DNA from: Pogona vitticeps
Lineage: Eukaryota > Chordata > Lepidosauria > Squamata > Agamidae
NCBI RefSeq assembly: GCF_051106095.1
Contig: NC_135783.1
Span: forward strand, 324,802,822-324,866,821
DNA length: 64,000 nt
Direction of reading: 5' to 3'
Every line of letters begins with the position of its first letter. The first letter of the stretch is position 1. The notes under the pieces are model-generated. The model made no database searches. It worked only from the letters and a program-made list of their open reading frames with translations, and was not told the origin of the DNA. Position numbers and translations under genes: made by a program. Positions 1 through 13,857 of this stretch are shown in pieces.

Positions 1-1125
<1,125 letters not shown>

Positions 1126-1133
1126 TATATATA

Positions 1134-1476
1134 AGGTAAAGGTAAAGGTTCCCCTTGACAATTTTTGTCCAGTCGTGTTCGACTCTAGGAGGCGGTGCTC
1201 ATCCCCGTTTCCAAGCCATAGAGCCAGCGTTTGTCCGAAGACAATCTTCCGTGGTCACATGGCCAGTGCGACTTAGACACAGAACGCTGTTACCTTCCCA
1301 CCGTGGTGGTCCCTATTGATCTACTTGCATTTGCATGCTTTTGAACCGCTAGGTTGGCGGGAGCTGGGAAAAGCGACGGGAGCTCACTCCGTCGCGTGGA
1401 TTTGATCTTACGACTGCTTGGTCTTCTGACCCTGCAGCACAGGCTTCTGCGGTTTAGCCCGCAGCGCCACCACGTT
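1134..1476 (-). mobile_element. Sauria-type SINE, near full length
   Basis: On the minus strand it starts ACGTGGTGGCGCTGCGGGCT, a tRNA-like head with a B-box-like GATCAAATCC, and ends CAAGGGGAACCTTTACCTTT. The tail AGTCGAACACGACTGGAC resembles the 3' end of BovB LINEs, which mobilise this family. It is flanked by a CA microsatellite on the left and TA-rich repeats on the right. Confidence 0.85.
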
Positions 1477-1481
1477 CCTAT

Positions 1482-1551
1482 ACATATATATACATATATA
1501 CTGTATACATATATATAGATATATAGAGATATATATGTATATGTATATATA

Positions 1552-1593
<42 letters not shown>

Positions 1594-1610
1594 TATGTAT
1601 ATATATATTC
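1482..1610. repeat. TA-rich complex microsatellite
   Basis: Mixed TATACA, TATAGA, TATATG and TGTG units, some in opposed orientation, giving several short self-complementary stretches. Confidence 0.9.
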
Positions 1611-2111
1611 TTATAATTCCATATCAATTTAAGTATTCAATCATCCGATCAGAATTTTCGCATGAAAACCAGGCTTCACTTTCTTTCCCAAAGCTAGAGC
1701 TGTAGGTCTTACTGGAAAAAGATTGTTCAGAGCCACACTTCATGCAAGCCGCTGGGTTAGCTGGGACCTCTTAAATTACCAACTCAAGAATTGAAGCTGT
1801 TATGCCACATGCACGCCGCTGGCATGGGTGGAGTAAGGTAGGTTTAAATTATATCAGAGGCTCAGAATCTGAAGATCCTTTAATGGCTTGTGCTATTAAA
1901 AATCTGTTGCTATCAAGGGGAAATTTTAAAACGCATGATCAGGACACAGAATAGTTTCCTGGATTCCACTTGCAATTTGGGGCTGAGATTTAAAAAAAAC
2001 AGGCGCTTTACTGACATCTGGTGTTCTTCAGGCATTCAGCTGTTAGGTTATGTGGGGGGGATGAAGAAGAGCTCTCCAGGTTCAAGAAAGGACATTCATC
2101 CAATAAATGTG

Positions 2112-2610
2112 ATCATCGTTTTTTAAAATTTATTTTATAAGTTAGGTGTAAGGATAGGGGACAGGGCACATGGGACTGAACAGGGGTTGTACATCAACAC
2201 GAACATTTTACAGTATTCATTCTTATCTATTACATTTCAAAGATACATAAGCTTCCGGTGTAACTAATTTATAATACTGTACATATTCTATTTCTAAATT
2301 GATCTTAGGCTTTCAATTATCAAATATGAATTTTCATTCTATTTCTAAGCCAATCGTAAAATTTATGCCAACGATCTTCATGATTTGTCTTTCTTGTTAA
2401 GTCTAGCCAGTCTGATAGTTTGTCCATTTCTGCTGTATCCATGTGTTTTTTTTGATATTAAATCATCTTGAGATTGATTCTCCAGGTCCTTCCAATGTTT
2501 ATCAAGAAGAATTCTTGCAGCTGTCAAGATATAGATAACAAAATATTTTTTCATTGGGTCTATTGAATCCAGGATTATATATATTTAGAAGAAAAAAATT
2601 CAGGGGTTAA
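2112..2610 (-). mobile_element. L1 LINE ORF2 3' fragment
   Basis: The minus strand reads MKKYFVIYILTAARILLDKH and then WKDLENQSQDDLIS. This matches the L1 ORF2 C-terminal pattern ILTAARILxAxxWK. Following sequence to 2112 looks like the 3' UTR and is AT-rich. Truncated at the 5' side. Confidence 0.65.
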
Positions 2611-3052
2611 AGTTATCAGAATAACTGTAAATGTGATCATCTTCACCCAGTTTCTTTAATTTGAAATCTAGACAGGAAAAAAAACACGGGTCCAATCCAG
2701 CCAAAGAGTGAAACACTTTAAACACTAGCAGCCCAGGAGCAAAGCAGTGACAAGAGGAAACAGTCCTCACTCAGATCATGAGGCCCTGGTGCCTTTAAGT
2801 TTACTGATTTCATGGGACTTTTTGGCATTGGACCTTGGCTGTTTTGTGCCTCACTCTGTCTCTGTTGGAGGTTGTATGCCATAAAGGCTACATCAGGCAT
2901 TTTCGTGTGTTCCTCATAAACTGAGGGCAATCCAGAGTTACTAAAAGACAACCAGCTGGAAAACATTGCCAAATCAAAGTATGCTGAGTCATTATGCCCT
3001 GACATATTCATGTAGAATAGGTCCCCCGAATCCACAGAGGATCTGTTCCAAG

Positions 3053-3072
3053 ACACACACACACACACGCAT

Positions 3073-3111
<39 letters not shown>
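3053..3111. repeat. (AC)n microsatellite with one interruption
   Basis: AC units interrupted once by GCATGC near 3069. Confidence 0.95.
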
Positions 3112-3112
<1 letters not shown>

Positions 3113-3994
3113 CAGATGCTGAAAAATGTGAATTATAGTGAACACTGTAGTAATAAAGGTAATAAAATGGTAATAGCGAACGCTATATATAGCCTTGTCT
3201 CTGATTCCCTCTAGTGGCCAGTTCTGGTAATGACACTGTGGAAATATATCTAGCAGGCATTATAGATGACATGGTCCCTGGGTTCTGGTAACTTTGTCAT
3301 TAGAAATATATATTTCTAGGAAATTTTCTTTTAATATTTTAAATATTTTCACATGCGAATAAGTGAGTCAGTGGACACTGATCACACTGATACAGGGGTC
3401 CGACTATATCATATGGACTGTATAGGATTTTTCCGCTGTCAAGAGTATACATGAAAGGTGGGAAGGTTGAATTTCTCAGCAACAGCTTTGAGCAGGGACC
3501 TAAAAAAGCCAAGGTATACACTTACCTTCTGTGATAATCCTGTTGCAAGAGGAGTCAAAATGGCACAAATACACAAAAATGAGAATTTAGGAGCTAATGG
3601 AATTGGATATGTTCATATTCAGTGACTGATCTTCTCAATTCACCCATATCTTACCTTCCATTTTATCTGCTACATTGCCAAAGAAACTAGCTAGACTCCT
3701 GGACAAGGTGACCCAGTGGTCTGATGCAAATTTGTCTTGTTTTTCCCATTAGCAAACTTTCTCATTATGAAATAAAATGCTGGATTTCAGAGTAGAACAA
3801 ATCATACTTCACACTTGTTTCAACAGTGCAAAATTCAGTGTAAAAACAGTGCAAAATTTATTCTCTCAAGTGTGTACAGTAGATACCATCTTGTCCATTA
3901 CACGACATGGGGCTGAATGTATATAAAACAAAATTAATAAAAATGGTCCTATAGGTCAAATGATGTAGGTGGACTAGAGCAAGAAGAAAGGGAG

Positions 3995-4020
3995 GAGAGA
4001 GAGAGAGAGAGAGAGAGAGA
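3995..4020. repeat. (GA)n microsatellite
   Basis: About 13 GA units immediately before a CR1/L2-like fragment. Confidence 0.9.
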
Positions 4021-4400
4021 TGACATCATTGCAGGAAAGGGTCCTCCGGATAGCCACCCTGAGGGAGGCCCATAAGTCTTCTCCGAGAGGTAGGGCATTC
4101 TTTGTGGTGGCTCCATATCTGTGGAACCAACTGCAGGAGGAGCTGCGCCTGGCCCCCTCCCTGTTGACATTCAAGGGGCAATTGAAGCCATAGCTTTTCA
4201 GGGAGGCTTTCCTCTCTGACCTTAGATGAGCTCAGATTGATCTTACCTCTCTGTCCAGTTACTGTTACTTTTATTTTCATGATTTTTCTTTTACTTGGTT
4301 TCATCTTTGTTCTGCCACCTTCTGTCTTCATGTGCTTAGTTCGTTATATGGTTTTTATTATATTATTTTATTAATGATTGTGTATTTTAAAGTGAACCTC
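4018..4400 (+). mobile_element. CR1/L2-like LINE 3' fragment (a)
   Basis: A plus-strand frame reads RAFFVVAPYLWNQLQEELRL and then APSLLTFKGQLKPWLF, the conserved end of CR1/L2-type ORF2 (pattern AFxxVAPxLWNxLP). It begins directly after a GA microsatellite. Confidence 0.65.
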
Positions 4401-4417
4401 CTGGAGTAGCACTGTGG

Positions 4418-4745
4418 CACTAATGGGAGCGGTTTAGGACCTCAATATCTGGTGGAACGCCTCCCCCTGCCTCGATCTACCTGAATCACTCGCTTTAGTC
4501 AAGATGGGTGGCTGAGGGGCCTAAATGCCAAGGGAGGCCCGGAGAGAAAGGACAAGAAAGCGGGCCTTCTCGGCCGTGGCCTCTCGCCTCTGGAACAATC
4601 ACCCTTCAGGAACTTGTCGGACACCCTCGCTGGGTGTTTTTAAGAGCCAACTCAAAACGTAGCTCTTAAGATAGGCCTTCCCTCCTGTCAATACCTAATT
4701 TATTTCGCCATCTTCAATTGTATTAATGTTGTTGTTTTATAAATA
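4418..4745 (+). mobile_element. CR1/L2-like LINE 3' fragment (b)
   Basis: A separate copy of the same C-terminal region (LVERLPLPRST-like, then AFSAVASRLWN-like after frame disruption), ending AAATAAATAAATC. It follows fragment (a) head to tail. Confidence 0.6.
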
Positions 4746-5856
4746 AATAAATCTGTTAGTGAACTGTTTGCAAATCACATACACATTTGCTGCTGGAATG
4801 ACAGCAAAACAGCCGGGTGAATTATATAATAGAGGCTCTTCCATGAAGTTTAGGCTACCTGTGGGGAAAAAAACTATCCTTCAACAAGAATGTTGTTAAT
4901 TTAAGTAGTACAGTAGTAATAGTAGCAGCCCTGCTCAAAAATGAATAAATGAAACATTTTCACTATTGTGAAAATAGTACTTAGAAATAGTTCATAAAAA
5001 AACAAACTTCTGGTCCCCACATTTGCAAAGGCACAGCTGGGACTTTTCAGACTGCAAAGCACCACGGAAGTTGGATGTCTGCTCCAGCTCCCGGTTTGAC
5101 AGTTTCCAAATTAATTCAGCCTGAGGGAGTATTCCTGGCAAATTATGGGATGGGAAATTCATCCCCACCCACCCAAATTGCCACCCCTAGTAGCATATTT
5201 TAATTTTTCTCTCATAAAAAAAGAGCAACATCTAGTTTTTCTTGCTGAATGCAACATTCGCTATAACTTTGAATGTCAACACCACTATTTAGCTATTTTG
5301 GTAAACTGTATTTCGTGGGAATCTTCTCATTTTTAGGTTCAATTTCTTTTCTTCTTTTCTTGGCAAAATTTAAGAGGGAAATGGAAAACAAAGGCAAAAT
5401 ATTGTGGCATTTTCAAGAACAGTATTTTTTTTCAGAATAAGGTTTTGTGTATCCAAATCCCTTTCTGCAGACACAAGGAGCACAAATGCTCTATCCTCTA
5501 AATTTGTACATCACCTCACGGTGGTGGTACCAGTTGTTGAAATTTACTTTCGTGGATTCCTCTTGTGCTTGGATTTGTATGCAAGTCTGTTTTTGCACTT
5601 CTGCTGCCATCTAGGCAAGGTATATAAATAAATGTGTAACATAGGAAGCCATAATTCAAAGCTTATTGATGGCATCTATCAAGCTATGACTCTTAAGCTT
5701 GGGTGTATTTGATTAATCTATTTTCTCTATTAGAACATAATTTTGCTGACACTAAGAACAAGACCTTGTGTTTACCCCATCTGTTTCTCACAATGATGGT
5801 GTGTGGGGCACCTTTTTATGCTCACTGCCTATTTAATAATTGTGTCTGTGTGTTCT

Positions 5857-6040
5857 GTGCTGTCAAGTCAGAACTGACTTATAGCAACCCTAACGAGGTA
5901 GGTAAGCAAGGTATTTAAGGAGTTTTTTTAACCAGTTCTGCTCCCCCAATGAGCTTACATGGCCAAGTGGGGATTTGAATCTTGCTCTCCAGAGTCCTAA
6001 TCTTGATGTTGGGGCGCCCACCACTCTGGTCCATGCACTT
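5857..6040 (-). mobile_element. SINE with BovB-like tail, degraded
   Basis: Plus strand reads GTGCTGTCAAGTCAGAACTG at one end and GGGATTTGAATCTTGCTCTC near the other, resembling a tail plus a B-box-containing head. Confidence 0.5.
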
Positions 6041-6064
6041 GTAGTCTCAAGATCAGACTAGTGT

Positions 6065-6485
6065 AATGCACTTTACGTGGGGCTATCTTTGAGGTTGATA
6101 TGGAAGCTTCAAATGGTGCAGAATGCGGCAGCCAGACTTCTCAGTGGGGTGAGAAAAGATCAACATATACCTCCCACCCTCCCAACATATCTCTCCACGC
6201 ATTGCACTGGCTGCCCGTTTGTTTCCGCATTGATTTCAAAGTGTTAATTATGACATATAAAGCCCTAAACAGTTTAGGATCTCGATATATAGTGGAACGT
6301 CTCCTCCTACCTGGATCTACCCAAATCACTCGTTCTAACCTGGACGGGCAGCTGAGGGGCCTAACACCGAGGAAGGCCCGGAAAGAAAGAACAAGAAACC
6401 AGGCCTTCTTGGCAGTGGCCCCTTGCCACTGTTGCTGCCCATTTACTTCCAGTTGTCACCGGAACCCTGCAACAATTGGGAGTAA
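6065..6485 (+). mobile_element. L2-like LINE ORF2 C-terminal fragment
   Basis: The plus frame from 6100 reads SLHALHWLPVCFRIDFKVLI, then MTYKALNSLGSRYIVERLLL and KARKERTRNQAFLAVAP. This is the familiar L2/CR1 ORF2 end, preceded by QNAAARLLSG-like sequence in another frame. Confidence 0.75.
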
Positions 6486-6589
6486 AGGGGGGGCACACTA
6501 ACACAAATTAGAGGGAATTAGAGGGAACATTGATGTGGAGTCAAAAGCTAGCTCATGCTTATGATTTTTTTAATGGTCTCATAAAAGTA

Positions 6590-6670
6590 TCATCATAGGC
6601 ATCCTTCAGTCTCGAAAGACTATGGTAACATGCTCTGAATTGAGGAGTATCCCCTCCAGATGTGTGTGAT
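6590..6670 (+). mobile_element. Fragment of the same repeat as 42368
   Basis: TCATAGGCATCCTTCAGTCT followed by GACTATGGTAACATGCTCTG matches the start of the element at 42368-42772; only the first 80 or so bases remain. Confidence 0.65.
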
Positions 6671-6806
6671 AAAAGTATCACACACATCTTTAATCCATGA
6701 AACAGACTACAGGGAAGCTATCTCTAAGTGGCAGTTTATAATAGCTTTTGTTTTCATATATACAATTTACAGTACCTTTATGTAAAAATATTAGCACAAT
6801 ATAGTA

Positions 6807-9800
6807 ATTGTATATAACTGGGTTTCTTTATTTGCTGTGTTTATCAGCTGCATAATGGTTTTCTAATAAAGTGAACACAACCGGATTACATGTAGAAGTA
6901 TTTTAATACACAAAATAGTAAATAAAAGTGGCAAGCTTATTTTAAATAACATCTTTAATTAAATTTTTTGCAAAGGCAAAATATTAAACTTAAAATAGGT
7001 CTTAGTACATCAAAATACTAAGTTTTCTAATTGTATTCCAAGAATGGCCTTTGAAACACATCGTGTACATCCCAGGAAAAGTATCCTTGATCTTCAATTG
7101 TACAGATTGAATTTTACAAACATAATAAATATATTTACCCCCTTACACATAACAGTATATGTACAACAGCAGTTGACAATAGTAGCTCAGAACAGCAACT
7201 AAGGATATTTCCCACTCCCCTAAATTGTTTTGGTACCCTAAGCAGACAGGAGGAAGTGAATGTGTGATGTTTTCCACATGTGGCTAGCCTCATACAATTA
7301 TTCCTCCACTCAAAATTATTTAGCTTTTATTAAAACCCAAATCAAGGAGAACTGAGCAAAACAGCAAGTAGTCTCATCTTAGGCAAGTAAAAGGTTCGAT
7401 TTATCCATAATCCTGCCCCACTTTGACAATGTAGAAATACCCAAGGGATTCCTAGTGTTCTAAAAATGGAATTTAACTCACTGATCAAACTGTTTCAAAG
7501 CAGACTAGCACAATTTGCCACAGTGAACCAAACATTTCTGCTACTTTTTGCCATTTTCTTTAACAATTAGGAAAAAATATATTTTTCAAGCAGAAGAGAA
7601 GTGCATTGTGAAAATGCTATTTTTCTCCTGAAACTACAGTTTTAACAAGCAGTATTTTGAAAGGGACGTTACTGCTGTTCTTTGTGGACAGAGCAAAAAA
7701 CAAAACCCCAAATGGTGTTTACATTATTTTTAAAATAACTCTGGTCATATTAATTGCTACATGTTCTTTGCTTTTGCTGGCAACTGTGTTTCAGTCCCAA
7801 ATTTCACCCTCTTCAGAAGATAGCTAGAACTATACTTGCATGTGTATCTGTGAAATCATGATCCATTTTTGGGGAGACAACTAATGCCAAAAAAAAAAAA
7901 AGTCTCTGACACAAGGAGCAAGGGAGCTGGAAAACTGGATTGCCACTCAATTGCTTGAGGGAGCACCTTACGAATTAAATTTAAATAATCAAATATGAAG
8001 TTTTTCATGACAGTATCTGAATACTTAAAACACAATGTTTAATGTAAATTTTTCAAATGATTGCACATCCTAAAAACCAGGAAGATTACACGCAAAATGT
8101 TAGGCTACAGCTGCAGCTCCGTAAGAAATCTACCAAAGGAATCCAATGGTCCTACATATCATGTTGATATAAAGTAGGAATATCTGAAGATTACAAAGGC
8201 ACAAGACTCTCACCTTTGTATAATTATTCCTTTAGATGTTCCATTCACTTTAGAGTCAATTTTCTCCACTAAAAGTTAAAAGGTGCTCCATTGTTATTTG
8301 TGCAAATCTAAACATAAGCCCTTCTTGTAAACCGTTAATTGCTTCAGAAGTAGAGATACTGAACTATTTAAGTGGAGACTAATCCCAAATTTGAGAAACA
8401 ATAAAATCAAGTGTACGTAAAACTAAGGACTAACCATGCGAACTCTTTGCCATCCCAAAAGGAATGATGATTTCAATGGAAACCTAACAAAATCATCTGT
8501 TCAATTACATTGTTAAAACCATGATTAAAATTCAAGTACAATAATAAATGTACACACACTATATTCTTACAACAAGTTGCTACAATAAAATGAAATTAAA
8601 AACATGCTTTTTGATTTTAAAAAGGAACACTTGATGAAGCAAGTAAGAGCACAAGTTTGGTATGTGACTGGCTTTCAGAAAAACTTCACATGTATTTTCA
8701 TTAACACCCTCACCAACCAAAGCATTCCTGTATTTGGGTTACAAGCTACCATGCCTGGTTCCATACAGACCTAACCATAAGTCACTTTTAAAGCTGTGGT
8801 TTCCTTTAGAATAAATAACAAGGCTAGAGATAAGCAGCTTTCAGTGCCCATTATGTACACAATGCTAAATCATTTGTACAGTATCTGGGTTCCAGTACTG
8901 AACAGAAACCTGCAGCCTATTTGGGTTTCACAGTGCAGTATCTATTAGTTGGTGTTAAGCTTATATTAAATTAAACTACAAGGCCAGGATAGACTGTGAA
9001 TAGGCCACAAGATTCAGAAGAATGCAAGGGAAATTGTTACTTGTTACTGGCTTGATAACTTGATCTCAACATAGTCACAAAGTTGGTATATGAATTAGTG
9101 CTATGTTTCTTTCAAATCTAAAATTAACACAATGGGAATAGACAACATACACACATCTTCAAGTCCAAGGCCAAAACTGCAGCCAAAAGAGACTGTATGC
9201 TGAGTGAGCAAGCAAAATGCCTACCTAGAAATTGAAACCCCAACAACATTTACGTACAAAAATTCAGATGCATTATGACTGTCACTATACAAAAACCCCC
9301 AACAAAGTAGGCCACCTTCAGTAAACACAATGGGTGCAGAAAGCCTAACTGCTCCCTACTGTGTACTATGGATTTCTGATGAGAGAAACAGGTACATGTG
9401 ATTTCAAATACAATAGAAATAGTTTGGGAGAAGAAAAGAAATAGTGCTGACTAAACTGCACTAACAATTTTGTTCTGTAAAAATATTCAATTTCCTGAAA
9501 ACAAAGGTGTCAGAAATAGGACAAACAAGTACTATTCTCATAGTCCCTATCAGCCTTTCCTGTCTTCTCTACACTGTGTTTTGGGTGGCGTGCACAACAC
9601 AGGTTGCTTATTTTGCAATGTTAAACCATTCCAGAAATGAAGGTCTTCCGTAACAGGGTTGTATTTTGGTCTGTCCTATCCTGAAAGAACCTAGATTCCT
9701 GAAAGCCTGACTTCCAAAGTCCCCTACCATAATCACAAAGCAAAAGAAATTTACTTTCAGCAGTGATATTTCCCTGTCTATTGAAATTAGTACTACTGAA

Positions 9801-10677
9801 TAATGAGTTGGCGTGGATTTGCTTACCATATTATAATTTGTGTAAAAATTATTAAAAGAAAATTGGATGCTCTGTCAGTGCTGTGGAACCTTTCATGAAA
9901 TACACATTACCAACAACTTCTGATCTCATCACCAGCAATGTTCTTTCACTTGGTCGAGTAATTATTTATAAACAGCACAAAAACTTTGTTCATTGTTTCT
10001 GTATGGACCTTTTTAAAGTACGCTGTAAGACTGAGACATTAGAATCACACAGCTTCCATCTGTTAGCCCCTTTAAAACACAACATCCTTTTAAATGAAAA
10101 AAAATCAGACTTATTACATTTAAAATATAAATGAGACATTTGGTTCGGGATCAAAATTTATACAAAAGGCCTAAAATTGTAGATAAAATTATGCATGACC
10201 CAGCGCAAGAGATTTAAAAAATATTTTACTTATATAAGATCATTAGAACCTTGGGCAGTCCAGTCCTTCCAATCAGTTAGACCTGTATTCAATTTTAGCA
10301 AGATTCTCACAGGGAATGGTTCAGCACAATTTATAAAGAAAGACACACTAAACTTTTTCCATAGTACTATTACCAAAAAAGAAGAGTTCCTTCAAATCAG
10401 TGGAAGGGAAGATTAAGCATTACATGCTAGTTACCTTTATCTATAGGTAGAAGTGGTTAATTAAGGTATTAATATAAAACCAGCTTTGAAGCATAGCTAG
10501 CTGCACAAATGCCAGCGTTCCCATTTGAAGTAGTGTCAACATTGTCATGCTATTCTTTCGGCCTGGTAGTCTTGTCCTAGTTCCTTTCAGGTGTGCAGAT
10601 AAATTTCTGATGAAGTGTTTCTAACCAAGTCTCAATCTTTCCTGCTTTTGCTCAGAGTTTGTTTTGTGTATAGGACC
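6807..10677 (-). other. GTF2A1: GTF2A1 3' untranslated region (inferred extent)
   Basis: About 3.9 kb of AT-rich sequence follows the stop and shows no transposon I can recognise, in contrast to the repeat-filled introns. An AATAAA signal on the minus strand at 6832-6827 is the last strong one before recognisable repeats resume near 6.6 kb. Human GTF2A1 also has a long 3' UTR. The exact end is inferred. Confidence 0.55.
6827..6832 (-). terminator. Candidate polyadenylation signal of GTF2A1
   Basis: AATAAA on the minus strand, preceded by the long repeat-free tract downstream of the GTF2A1 stop. Cleavage would be expected 15-25 bases further on, near 6807. Confidence 0.45.
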
Positions 10678-10785
10678 TCACCATTCTGCATCTCCAATGG
10701 CTTTGGAAAATACATAATCTCTTCCATTAAGATTCATGATTCCATCTTTGAGGTGAAACTTCCACTTATTCTTACTTCTATGAAT
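10678..10785 (-). CDS. GTF2A1: GTF2A1 coding exon 9, C-terminus and stop (residues 351-385)
   Basis: Encodes IHRSKNKWKFHLKDGIMNLN and GRDYVFSKAIGDAEW, then TGA. This is the end of the C-terminal beta-barrel of the beta subunit and carries the family's characteristic KNKWKF and GDAEW ending. The only difference from the recalled human sequence is Val for Ile in DYVFSKA. The acceptor is CCACAG after a pyrimidine-rich stretch. Confidence 0.96.
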   Translation of the reverse strand: MHRSKNKWKFHLKDGIMNLNGRDYVFSKAIGDAEW

Positions 10786-10924
10786 CTGTGGAAGGTGGGG
10801 AGCCAAAGTGAGAAAGAAATATTCTGATACAAAGATCAACATTTATATGCTGTTTGAATAAATAGACAGCTATGCACAAGGAAAAAAAGCCAGATGTGAA
10901 CTTTTTGTGAATACAATACCATTA

Positions 10925-11284
10925 CAGTGGTGTCCTGCTAGACGATGACTTCGCAAAATGACGAATTTGCATGGTGATGAGTTTTTGCGATTGCTATAGC
11001 GCTTCGCAAAACAGTTTCCTATGGGCAATTTTCTCTGGACAATGTTTGGGTCCGTGCTTCGCAGACTGTTTTTTGCAAGACAGCGATTTTAACAGCTGAT
11101 CGGCGCTTCGCAAAATGGATTCCCTATGGGCGATGTTGGGAAAACAACTATGATTTTTCCCCATTGGAATGCATTAAATGGATTTCAATGCATTCCAATG
11201 GGGAATCACATTTCGCAAGACAATGTTTTCACAAGACAGCTATTTCAATGGAATGAATTAACATCATCTTGCGGGGCACCACTG
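10925..11284. mobile_element. Tigger/mariner-like non-autonomous element, GTF2A1 intron 8
   Basis: Starts CAGTGGTGTCCTGC and ends GGGGCACCACTG, flanked by TA on both sides. The interior is free of a transposase frame. The inverted ends and TA target mark it as a Tc1/mariner-pogo (Tigger) type MITE. Confidence 0.75.
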
Positions 11285-11520
11285 TATAGCATATATATTC
11301 TTTGCACCAAAAACAGGGACAAGACATGCCTATTTTATGAATAAGAGACTTCCTTCTGAAAAATATTCAAAGTTCACTTTCAAAGAAGGGAACGATCACC
11401 ACATAGGACAAATTATTTCCATGGTACTAATGGATGTTACTTTCTTATCTTAAAATACTGTCCAGTCTTTCCATACTCTGTGCCCAAGCTGGTGAACAGT
11501 AGCTGTTTACAAAAATAATA

Positions 11521-11785
11521 CATTGGTGCCCCGCATAGCGGATTAACCTTCGCTATACGGATCAAAAAAACCCATTGGAACGCATTAAACATCGATGTTT
11601 CCCCATGTTCCGGCGGCCATTTTGGGTGTTCAGGCAGCCATTTTGGGTGGTTCCGGCGGCCATTTTGGGTGTTCTGGCCACCGCCGAACAGCTGTTCCCC
11701 CTCACAATGCATTAGCGATTGCAAAATCCGCATCGGTATGCGGATTCATCGTTAAACGGTGCGCTTGTTATGCGAGGCACCACTG
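11521..11785. mobile_element. Tigger/mariner-like MITE, GTF2A1 intron 8
   Basis: TA-flanked element of about 265 bases starting CATTGGTGCCCCGCATAGCG and ending GCGAGGCACCACTG. The interior has repeated CGGCGGCCATTTTGGGTG-like blocks shared with copies at 15329 and 25538. Confidence 0.75.
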
Positions 11786-11844
11786 TATAGAGGACCATAA
11801 TTAAAGCAGCACCTATGCAAGTTAGTTTTGTACACCACAAGTTT

Positions 11845-11916
11845 ATAAGCCGCCCAGAGACCTTTGGGTAGAGTGGGCAGTATATAAGGCAAACAAACAA
11901 ACAAACAAACAAACAC
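11845..11916 (+). mobile_element. LINE 3' tail with AAAC repeat, GTF2A1 intron 8
   Basis: AAGCCGCCCAGAGACCTTTG then GGGCAGTATATAAGGC and about six CAAA units: the usual end of an L2/CR1 copy. Confidence 0.6.
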
Positions 11917-12796
11917 ATTAGGCACAGAAATGGTCATAATCAACTTGCTGCACCAATGGTTTGCTGGAAATGGAATATATTCCTCTATTTTATATTGTTT
12001 TGGTTTTACTGGTCTTAGACCGTAATAAAGTACTACTACTACTATTCTCATTTAGCAGACGGCCTGTTGCAAAGGGAGTTCTTATCTGCAGCTACTGACA
12101 CAGCCCCATTCTGTATTTTACTAGCCATATATCTGATGTTGTCAGAATGCAGATGATAGCCTCTCCGAGATGCCTCAATACATGGGTAGGTTCAGGCAAC
12201 AGAATCGAGGGCAAACATCATTTAGGTCTTTAAATTAATAACCAGTACTTTGATCTGAACAGATCAAGTCACATGTTCCCAAAATCTACCTCTAGTCAAC
12301 AGTTTGGCCACATTATTTTGGACCAAATGAAGTTTCTCACCCTCTTCAAGAAGGTGGCACTACAATAGAGACACTATAGCTACATTTGGAATGTCAAAGA
12401 TTAAATACAAAAAATACATACTAGCCAAAATAATGTAAAATATGTCAGAAACAGGGTTAATGTATAAAACAGTTTAAAGAAAAGGACATATTTTGTTTTG
12501 GAAGTGTTCGTTTCTGACATATCAGGGACCATTTCTCTCTGGTTCTTCCAAAAAGACTATTGCCATCTGCAGCTTTCAACAGTATTTCCAACAGAAGTAC
12601 TACCTTGCATCCAAGATAGTGTGTATCTGCAGGAAAACTGCTGGAAGAACAAGCTCCCCTCCACACTGTGCCCCCCCTTGCATCCCTCAAATCTGTCCTG
12701 CAGGCTTAGGAGACCCTTTGTGAGCAGGTTTTGGAAGACATGTGGAAAGATAAGCATGTATATACAAGAAAGGCTTGACTGACTACAAGTAAGATA

Positions 12797-13139
12797 CATT
12801 GGCCCTTGACTTACGAACTTAATCCGTTCCGGAAGTCTGTTCGTAACCCAAAAAGTTTGTAACTCGAATCAGCATTTCACATAGGAATGCACTGAAAACC
12901 ATTTAATCCATTCTGGCTGTTTTTGGTTCTTAAGTCGAGGGGTGGTTTGCAAGTCGATTCATTAGTTCCTATGGGAACTAATGCGAAGCTGCTTAATCCG
13001 TTCCTACCACTAGGGGCAGATTTTTTCCTCCCTCCCCCCCTTTTTTTGGTTCATAACTTGATTCCGCGTTTGCTATGAGATCGGGTTCATAACCCGAAAT
13101 GTTCACAACTAGGGCCGTTCGTAAGTCGAGGGCCCACTG
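12797..13139. mobile_element. Tigger/mariner-like MITE, 'acttacgaac' subfamily, GTF2A1 intron 8
   Basis: TA-flanked, starting CATTGGCCCTTGACTTACG and ending GTAAGTCGAGGGCCCACTG. It belongs to a second subfamily with the elements at 18440 and 29314 (ends read as CTTGACTTACGAAC). Confidence 0.75.
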
Positions 13140-13368
13140 TATGTTATTAATTACAATGAACTTTTCAAATGATAAAACTTTAATAAAGAATATAAAAACA
13201 TATTAACTAAAAGCTTCGGCTCTAACTGACAGCAAAATATACTGAAATGCATCTCTTTGCTGGCAATATTATAAACTAGAAAATGTGTGCATTTCCTGTT
13301 AAACTGCCCCCCCTTCCAATAATTGGAAGCATGCAAGCTTCCTGGAATTGCATTGATCTAATTATTAC

Positions 13369-13458
13369 CTTGTCATACTGGCACACAACAACATTCTCAG
13401 TATCAAATAGCTCCTGTCCTTCTTCATCACTTACATCATCTTCACTATTGAGAGGCTC
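13369..13458 (-). CDS. GTF2A1: GTF2A1 coding exon 8 (residues 321-350)
   Basis: Encodes EPLNSEDDVSDEEGQELFDT and then ENVVVCQYDK, 30 residues matching the recalled human protein. It joins the acidic region to the start of the C-terminal beta-barrel domain (ENVVVCQYDK), which contacts TBP-bound DNA together with TFIIA gamma. Acceptor TTCTAG, donor GTAATA, phase 0 at both ends. Confidence 0.95.
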
Positions 13459-13857
13459 CTAGAAGAGATTAAAGTTGTGCATAATACCAACGTGACTATT
13501 TTATAGACAGACTTAGTCATGCGTATCATTTGAGTAGAAAAAAAAACACATTTCCTTTTTTCGCTGCTTATCTTGACTTTTCCTCTAATAAAAAATGAGA
13601 TGTGGAATATATAACAAAAGATTTTCTCCGATGCCTTTTCTACTATCCTTTCTGCTCTAGTCAGTAAGCTGCTTCTACATCAGAAAACTTCAGGTTTTCT
13701 GTGCAGGTATTTCCCCACTTCTGTATATGGATATGGTATTGCCATTCTGGCTGTATGATAACTGCCTCCTGAAGAAACTCGAGTCATATTAGCATATATA
13801 ATTAGTTCAAAAGGCCAGCTAAAAGACTTTCTCCTGCATTTCAGCTAATTCAAAATA

